NCBI GenBank assembly: GCA_963509715.1
Contig: CAUPCB010000002.1
Coordinates: 1 to 64,000 of the forward strand
Source of the DNA: JABCPE02 sp963509715
GTDB lineage: Bacteria; Bacteroidota; Bacteroidia; Flavobacteriales; Weeksellaceae
Direction: 5' to 3'
Length of the DNA stretch: 64,000 bases
Part shown: in pieces, positions 59,382 through 64,000 of the stretch
Layout of the letters: each line of letters starts with the position of its first letter
Position numbering within the stretch: the stretch's first letter is position 1
Position numbers and translations under genes: made by a program
The notes under the pieces: model-generated
Databases searched by the model: none
What the model was told of the DNA's origin: nothing
The model's input: the letters and a program-made list of their open reading frames with translations, nothing else

Positions 59382-59675
59382 ATGAAAAAGTCATTATTCG
59401 CAGCTGCTGTTGTAGCATTAGCATTAGTATCTTGTAACAAAAAAGCTGAAGAAGTAAAAGACGCTGTTGATTCTACAGCTCAAGAAACTGCTGCTACTGT
59501 TGATTCTGCTGCTGGTGCTGCTGTTGATTCTGCTGCTGTTAAAGCTGAAGAAGTAAAAGAAGAAGTTGCTGCTAAAGCTGAAGAAGTAAAAGATGCTGCT
59601 GCTGCTAAAGTAGAAGAAGGAGCTGCTAAAGTAGAAGCTGCTGCTAAAGAAGTTAAAGAAGAAGTTAAAAAATAA
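59382..59675 (+). CDS. Ala/Glu/Lys/Val-rich small lipoprotein
   Basis: A 97-residue lipoprotein with signal MKKSLFAAAVVALALVSC (lipobox ALVSC). The mature part is almost only Ala, Glu, Lys, Val, Asp and Ser in helical repeats (KAEEVKDA, AEEVKEEV, AAKVEEGAAKVEAAAKEV), resembling LEA-like or apolipoprotein-like amphipathic helices. It probably forms a long helix attached to the outer or inner membrane. No homologous function known to me. Strong codon bias (repeated GCT, GAA, AAA) suggests high expression. Confidence 0.88.
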   Translation: MKKSLFAAAVVALALVSCNKKAEEVKDAVDSTAQETAATVDSAAGAAVDSAAVKAEEVKEEVAAKAEEVKDAAAAKVEEGAAKVEAAAKEVKEEVKK

Positions 59676-59698
59676 TTTAACTCTTAAGAAACAATTAA

Positions 59699-59731
59699 AG
59701 TCTCTCACTAATTTTAGTGAGAGATTTTTTG
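59699..59731. terminator. Bidirectional terminator
   Basis: TCTCTCACTA / TAGTGAGAGA with an ATTT loop, T-rich tail; its second arm contains the stop codon of the convergent methylase gene. Confidence 0.88.
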
Positions 59732-60484
59732 TCTTAGTATCTCGTAGCAGCTTATAGCTACAGCATTGCTTAGATTGAGAGAGTCTATCGTTCCTGCCAT
59801 TGGGACGATGATGTTTTCTCCTTTTCCTCTCCAAAAATCACTCAATCCAGAATGCTCCGTTCCGAATACAATGGCTGATTTTCCAGTCAGGTTCTTTTCA
59901 TTTATTCCTTTAGAATCGGTGTTCATTATCGTGGTAAATATCTGAAAATCATTCTTTTTTAAGAAATCAACCACTTCTTGATTCTCTGCTTGAAAGAAAT
60001 TCATCCCAAAAAGACAGCCCACACTGCTTCGGATAACATTAGGGTTATAAAAATCTGTTCTAGAATCCGTGATGACAAGGGCGTCTATCCCAAAAGCCTC
60101 GCAGCTGCGCAAAACCGCTCCCAAATTCCCTGGTTTTTCTATGCTTTCCAGCACGATGATGGAGGAATTTTCTTTTGGTTTAAAATCATTCAGTGAGGTT
60201 TCTTTTTCTTTGTAAATACCGATAATTCCTTCGGAAGAGCCTCTGTAAGCTATTTTTTCATAAACTTCGCGATAAACCAGATGTATTTTCCCTTTTGGAA
60301 AATCTGTCCCGAAAATATCTTCGCAAATGAAAAATTCCGCCGCTTCAAAATCAAATTTCAAAGCCCTTTCGTTTTCCTGTTTCCCTTCTACAGCGAATAT
60401 TTTGAGTTTCTTTCTCTCGTTATTTTTAGTGAGAATTTTGGTTAGTTTTTTTATTTTTTCGTTTTGAAGACTTTGTATAATCAT
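59714..60484 (-). CDS. SpoU-family (TrmH-like) RNA 2'-O-methyltransferase
   Basis: A 256-residue RNA ribose methylase with the knotted SpoU domain. Motif 1 is ILTKNNERKKLKIFAVEGKQ-like N-terminal region, motif 2 VLESIEKPGNLGAVLRSCEAFG (Asn and Arg for catalysis), and motif 3 GTEHSGLSDFWRGKG with IVPMAGTIDSLNLSNAVAI for SAM binding; the longest unbroken motif is quoted in parts. Target base unknown. Stop codon lies in the shared terminator. It starts 6 bp after rmuC ends, so the two are probably co-transcribed. Confidence 0.92.
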   Translation of the reverse strand: MIIQSLQNEKIKKLTKILTKNNERKKLKIFAVEGKQENERALKFDFEAAEFFICEDIFGTDFPKGKIHLVYREVYEKIAYRGSSEGIIGIYKEKETSLNDFKPKENSSIIVLESIEKPGNLGAVLRSCEAFGIDALVITDSRTDFYNPNVIRSSVGCLFGMNFFQAENQEVVDFLKKNDFQIFTTIMNTDSKGINEKNLTGKSAIVFGTEHSGLSDFWRGKGENIIVPMAGTIDSLNLSNAVAISCYEILRQKISH

Positions 60485-60490
60485 AGTTTT

Positions 60491-61981
60491 TTATTCATTG
60501 GTTGGTTCAGAATTGTCAATCAAACTCTGTGGAAGCTCTTTTTTGTTTTTTATTCCCAGAGATTTCATCTTTTGGGTCTGCGTGATGAGGTTGTCTCTTC
60601 CGCTGTGCAGCTGTTTGTAAGCCTCTGTGTAGGAAGCTTTTGCTTGGTCTATATTTTTGCCGACTTTTTCAAGGTTTTCTACAAAATTCACAAATTTATC
60701 ATAAAGTTTGGCGCCTCTTTCTGCGATTTCTATGGCGTTTCTGTTTTGGTTTTCTCGTTTCCAAAGGTCTGCTATCAGCTTTAAAGAAGTGATAAGGTTG
60801 CTCGGATTCAGCAGTAGAATTCTTTTTTCATAGGCGTAGTTCCATAGATTTGGGTCGGCCTGCATCGCCGCGATATAGGCTGGTTCGCTCGGGATGAACA
60901 TCATCACGAAATCCAAGGATTTGTCATAATCATCATACGCTTTCTGAGAAAGCTGCTGAATGTGGTTTTTCACCGAAGCCAAATGCTGGTTCAGTTTTAT
61001 TTGATAAACTTCTGGGTCGGTTTCATCTACCAGCTCTGTGAAAGCAGTGAGCGAAACTTTGGAGTCTATAATTACATTTCGTTCATCGGGATATTTTATC
61101 ACGGCATCAGGGCGCATTTTCTTCCCTGAAAACTCGGAAAACAGTGCTTTGTTGTCCTCATTTCGCAATTCGTGTTCTAGGAAATATTCTCGCCCTTTTA
61201 CAAGACCGGATTTTTCTAAAATACTTTCCAAAATCATCTCGCCCCAGTTTCCCTGCGTTTTGCTTTCTCCTTTTAGGGCGCGGGTCAGCCTTTTGGCATC
61301 TTCGGAAATCTGCTGGTTCAGAGAGGCTAGTTCTTTTACTTTTTCGCCGAGAGAGAAGCGCTCTTTTGCTTCTTTATCATAGGTTTCGTTTACTCGGTTT
61401 TTTAGTTCTATTATTTTTTCTTGGAACGGATCCAAAATATTTTTTAGGTGAGTTTGGTTCAGGTTCGTGAATTTCTCTGTTTTTTCTTCTAAAATTTTAT
61501 TGGCAATGTTTTCAAAATGGAGTTTGCTTTCCTCTTGTAGCTTTTGGGAAAGGTTTTTCTGCTCTTCCATGGAGCTTTGCAGGTTTTTGTTTTCTGCCGA
61601 AAGTTCAGATATTTTAGCAATATTCTGTAGGTTCTCTTTATTTAGATTAGAAATATTTTGATTTAGAATTTCATTTGTTTTTCGGAGTTCTGCGATTTGT
61701 TCGTTTTGAAGATCTTTCTCTGCCGAGATTTTTATAAGCTGGTTTTCGGTGGTGTTCAGCTTTTCCCTTTGGTTGGCAGAAAATTCTCTTTCTCCTTTTA
61801 TTTGTTCTAAAAGTTCATCGATTTTGCCTTCTGCATTGCTGAGTTCAGTTTCTTTTTTAACGAAATTTTGCTGTAATTCCTCAAAGATATTTCGAGAAAT
61901 TAGAGAAGATTTTAATGCAAAATATACAGCTGCACCGCCTATAATGAGACCCAGCCCAAACCCTAAAAATAGATAAAACAT
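60491..61981 (-). CDS. rmuC: RmuC-family DNA recombination protein
   Basis: RmuC limits recombination at inverted repeats and has a predicted nuclease domain. The 496-residue product has an N-terminal membrane span (about 3-24), a long coiled coil (30-190) and the RmuC domain (about 200-450), with KTQGNWGEMILESILEKSGL, RPDAVIKYPDERNVIIDSKVSL and FVMMFIPSEPAYIAA, split here for length. The start is the ATG at 61981. It heads the rmuC-spoU unit and is divergent from the U32-family gene. Confidence 0.95.
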   Translation of the reverse strand: MFYLFLGFGLGLIIGGAAVYFALKSSLISRNIFEELQQNFVKKETELSNAEGKIDELLEQIKGEREFSANQREKLNTTENQLIKISAEKDLQNEQIAELRKTNEILNQNISNLNKENLQNIAKISELSAENKNLQSSMEEQKNLSQKLQEESKLHFENIANKILEEKTEKFTNLNQTHLKNILDPFQEKIIELKNRVNETYDKEAKERFSLGEKVKELASLNQQISEDAKRLTRALKGESKTQGNWGEMILESILEKSGLVKGREYFLEHELRNEDNKALFSEFSGKKMRPDAVIKYPDERNVIIDSKVSLTAFTELVDETDPEVYQIKLNQHLASVKNHIQQLSQKAYDDYDKSLDFVMMFIPSEPAYIAAMQADPNLWNYAYEKRILLLNPSNLITSLKLIADLWKRENQNRNAIEIAERGAKLYDKFVNFVENLEKVGKNIDQAKASYTEAYKQLHSGRDNLITQTQKMKSLGIKNKKELPQSLIDNSEPTNE

Positions 61982-62045
61982 GCTTTAACTTTTTAAACTC
62001 CGAAAAGTACAAATAAAGAATTAGAAAATAAAATTTTAAAAAGCA

Positions 62046-62053
62046 TATCTTTG
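62046..62053 (+). promoter_or_regulatory. -7 element for the U32-family gene
   Basis: TATCTTTG followed by CAAAAA, 21 bp before the start at 62075. Confidence 0.65.
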
Positions 62054-62074
62054 CAAAAATTTTGAAATTCATCA

Positions 62075-63331
62075 ATGACAAAAACAGGAAGAATAGAACT
62101 AATGGCACCCGCGGGAGATTTTACTTCTTTGCAGGCGGCTTTGGATAATGGAGCAGATTCAGTGTATTTCGGGGTGGAACAGCTTAACATGAGAGCGAGA
62201 GCCTCTATGAACTTTACCCTAGATGACCTGCCGGAAATCAGCAGAAGATGTAAGGAAAAAGGCGTGAGAACTTACCTTACGCTCAATACGATAATCTACG
62301 ACCACGACCTCTCCATCATCAAAACTCTTTTGGATAGAGCCAAGGCGGCAGACCTTACGGCTGTAATTGCGATGGATCAGGCTGTAATCGCCTATGCGAG
62401 GCAGATAGGCATGGAGGTGCATATTTCCACGCAGATAAATATTACCAATATAGAAACGGTTAAATTCTATGCGCTCTTTGCAGATACGATGGTGATGAGC
62501 CGAGAGCTCAGCGTTACTCAGGTAAAGAAAATCTGTCAGCAGATAGAAAAAGAGCAGATTAAAGGCCCTTCTGGTAATTTGGTAGAGATAGAGATTTTCG
62601 GGCATGGTGCGCTTTGTATGGCGGTTTCTGGGAAGTGTTATCTGAGTCTTCACTCTCATAACTCATCCGCGAATAGAGGAGCGTGCAAGCAAAACTGCCG
62701 TAAGAAATATACTGTGATAGACCAAGAAAGCGGTTTTGAAATAGAACTGGACAACGAATACATGATGTCGCCAAAGGATCTTTGTACCATTAATTTCCTT
62801 GACCAAATCGTAGATGCAGGAGTGAAAGTCCTCAAATTAGAAGGGCGAGGCAGGGCGCCAGAATATGTGGCAACCGTGACAAAATGCTACCGTGAGGCAA
62901 TAGATTCCATAGCGGATGGCACTTATTCCCAAGAAAAAGTAGCAGACTGGATGAGCCGACTAGAAACAGTCTATAACCGTGGTTTCTGGAGTGGTTATTA
63001 CCTTGGGCAGAAACTGGGCGAGTGGTCACCAAACCCTGGTTCTAACGCCACACAGAAAAAAGTCTATATCGGAAGGGGAACGCACTACTACCCAAAAACT
63101 AGCATTGCGGAATTCCTTATAGAAGCATTTGATCTGAATGTAGGCGACAAGCTTCTTATCCAAGGGCCTACCACAGGTTCCCAAGAAATGGTTGTGGAAA
63201 GTATGATGGTAGAAGGAAAGGGCGACAGCCAAAAGGCGACTAAATCTGATGTGGTTACCTTCAAAACGGATTTCCGCGTGAGACCAAGCGACAAACTCTA
63301 CAAAATAGTAAAAAACGATACAATAGCTTAG
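62075..63331 (+). CDS. U32-family protein (TrhP/RlhA type, RNA hydroxylation)
   Basis: A 418-residue protein annotated as peptidase U32 by family name. Related E. coli TrhP and RlhA are prephenate-dependent RNA (tRNA U34 or 23S rRNA C2501) hydroxylation factors. It begins RIELMAPAGDFTSLQAALDNGA and carries the signature EIFGHGALCMAVSGKCYLS, followed by ANRGACKQNCRKKY, so the four conserved cysteines of the iron-sulfur cluster are present. The C-terminal domain (about 330-418) resembles the U32 C domain. Target RNA is not readable here. Confidence 0.9.
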   Translation: MTKTGRIELMAPAGDFTSLQAALDNGADSVYFGVEQLNMRARASMNFTLDDLPEISRRCKEKGVRTYLTLNTIIYDHDLSIIKTLLDRAKAADLTAVIAMDQAVIAYARQIGMEVHISTQINITNIETVKFYALFADTMVMSRELSVTQVKKICQQIEKEQIKGPSGNLVEIEIFGHGALCMAVSGKCYLSLHSHNSSANRGACKQNCRKKYTVIDQESGFEIELDNEYMMSPKDLCTINFLDQIVDAGVKVLKLEGRGRAPEYVATVTKCYREAIDSIADGTYSQEKVADWMSRLETVYNRGFWSGYYLGQKLGEWSPNPGSNATQKKVYIGRGTHYYPKTSIAEFLIEAFDLNVGDKLLIQGPTTGSQEMVVESMMVEGKGDSQKATKSDVVTFKTDFRVRPSDKLYKIVKNDTIA

Positions 63332-63334
63332 CAT

Positions 63335-63364
63335 AAACCTCTCCAAAAAAGGAGAGGTTTTTAG
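63335..63364 (+). terminator. Terminator after the U32-family gene
   Basis: AAACCTCTCC / GGAGAGGTTT with an AAAAAA loop and T tail. Confidence 0.88.
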
Positions 63365-63403
63365 TATTAGATTTAATAAATAAATTATGATAGAAGAAGA
63401 GAC

Positions 63404-63433
63404 AAAAAATCTCCTAAATCAATGTTTAGGAGG
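63404..63433 (-). terminator. Terminator after the lipocalin-like gene
   Basis: Minus-strand CTCCTAAA / TTTAGGAG with a T run, 10 bp beyond the stop codon of the lipoprotein at 63442. Confidence 0.8.
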
Positions 63434-63441
63434 TAGTCAAG

Positions 63442-63903
63442 TTATTTTACTTTTGTATAGTAATATGTGATAGTGTCTTTTACATTATCGTTCTGATAAT
63501 AGTTACCTATGAAAACTTCTTGAAATGTTGTATCAGTTATGTTCTCTAACTTAATACTACCAACATCATCAAAAGTGGTGATGTAATTTATGGTTTTAGT
63601 GTTTGCATCATAAGTATAAGTACCAGCAGTTTTCCAATCTTCTTCGCACTTGCCATCGATATCTAGATAACGCAAAAAAGAGAAAGTGTTGTCTTTTGTA
63701 AATTCTAATACAGTAAGTTCATGGCATGCAATATTGGAATGATCATCTATAACGCCAGTTCTTGCATTAATACCTTTTAATCGTGATAATTTCCAAGTTC
63801 CTATCGGAAATGGGTCTTTTTGTTCAGTAACTTCATCTTCTGTTCTGTTGTTACACCCAATTAGGCTGAACATAGCAGCCAAAACAAATAAAAAATGCTT
63901 CAT
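63442..63903 (-). CDS. Lipocalin-like lipoprotein
   Basis: A 153-residue lipoprotein with signal MKHFLFVLAAMFSLIGC (lipobox SLIGC). The mature part starts with PFPIGTWKLSRLKG, followed by short strands (TVLEFTKDNTFSFL, GTYTYDANTKTINYIT), a pattern common to the small lipocalin-like or META-like beta-barrel lipoproteins of Bacteroidota. Ligand unknown. Single gene with a TAAATTTG promoter. Confidence 0.85.
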   Translation of the reverse strand: MKHFLFVLAAMFSLIGCNNRTEDEVTEQKDPFPIGTWKLSRLKGINARTGVIDDHSNIACHELTVLEFTKDNTFSFLRYLDIDGKCEEDWKTAGTYTYDANTKTINYITTFDDVGSIKLENITDTTFQEVFIGNYYQNDNVKDTITYYYTKVK

Positions 63904-63935
63904 AATAGTTAAATTTTATATTTAGCGAATTTAGA

Positions 63936-63943
63936 CAAATTTA
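63936..63943 (-). promoter_or_regulatory. -7 element for the lipocalin-like gene
   Basis: Minus-strand TAAATTTG, 32 bp before the start at 63903. The remaining bases to 64000 contain nothing else recognisable. Confidence 0.55.
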
Positions 63944-64000
63944 ACCAACTTTCCAATATGATTTTAAGCAGGTTTTTAGGAATTTGAAATGAGATCAGTG

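Noticed and set aside
59424..59834. Ser/Phe-rich minus-strand ORF
   Set aside because: It is the complement of the Ala/Glu/Lys-rich lipoprotein gene and of the methylase end; low complexity only.

Overview
The window looks like chromosome of a low-GC member of the Bacteroidota, class Flavobacteriia, most likely family Weeksellaceae (the Chryseobacterium / Bergeyella / Riemerella group). The grounds are the many TAnnTTTG-type -7 promoter elements, two TonB-dependent receptors, an XrtF-type exosortase pair, a zinc-ribbon-less AccD, DUF2797/DUF2795/DUF3822/DUF4407/DUF6909-type genes, and an rpsL-rpsG-fusA-rpsJ order. The genus is inference; urease would suit Bergeyella or Chryseobacterium. No tRNA, rRNA, CRISPR array, insertion sequence or prophage was seen.

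1-5.4 kb: urease. The window opens inside the last 86 codons of one ureC, followed by a terminator, a promoter, a second complete and catalytically intact ureC, and another terminator. After a long, apparently structured leader come the nickel-insertion genes ureE-ureF-ureG-ureD. 5.5-8.9 kb: translation operon rpsL-rpsG-fusA-rpsJ, closed by a terminator directly after rpsJ. 9-16 kb: AI-2E-type permease, TonB receptor, small membrane protein plus asd, DUF4407 protein, and (minus strand) xrtF with its partner. 16-30 kb: PASTA protein plus RluD, PEP synthase-like enzyme, hemW, OFA-type MFS transporter divergent from a porin-like protein, a second RluA-type enzyme, then CBS protein, nadK, a small unknown, accD and a DUF6973-like protein.

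30-38 kb: minus-strand group murI-folA-DUF3822-rsmD, then dps; plus-strand DUF6909 and an S1/P1 nuclease; then a minus-strand TonB receptor behind a TPP riboswitch, so a probable thiamine-compound importer. 38-50 kb: topA, a degenerate arginase-fold gene, and a surface-polysaccharide cluster: polysaccharide deacetylase, formyltransferase, GT2 glycosyltransferase, EpsG-like polymerase, WecA-like initiating transferase, export lipoprotein and BY-kinase with a nine-fold Gly-Tyr tail. 50-64 kb: DUF2797, a trimeric-adhesin-like repeat protein, a nucleotide-sugar epimerase, DUF2795, secA, 5-formyl-THF cyclo-ligase, a two-gene membrane/lipoprotein module, an Ala/Glu/Lys-rich lipoprotein, an SpoU-type methylase, rmuC, a U32-family protein and a lipocalin-like lipoprotein.

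The most interesting signals are the tandem ureC copies in separate transcription units together with the structured ureE leader; the XrtF pair with no visible substrate; leader hairpins in front of hemW, secA and the DUF4407 gene; the TPP-switched receptor; the BY-kinase GY repeat; and the two enzyme-fold proteins (arginase-like, nucleosidase-like) whose motifs are altered. All assignments come from reading the sequence; no database search was possible.
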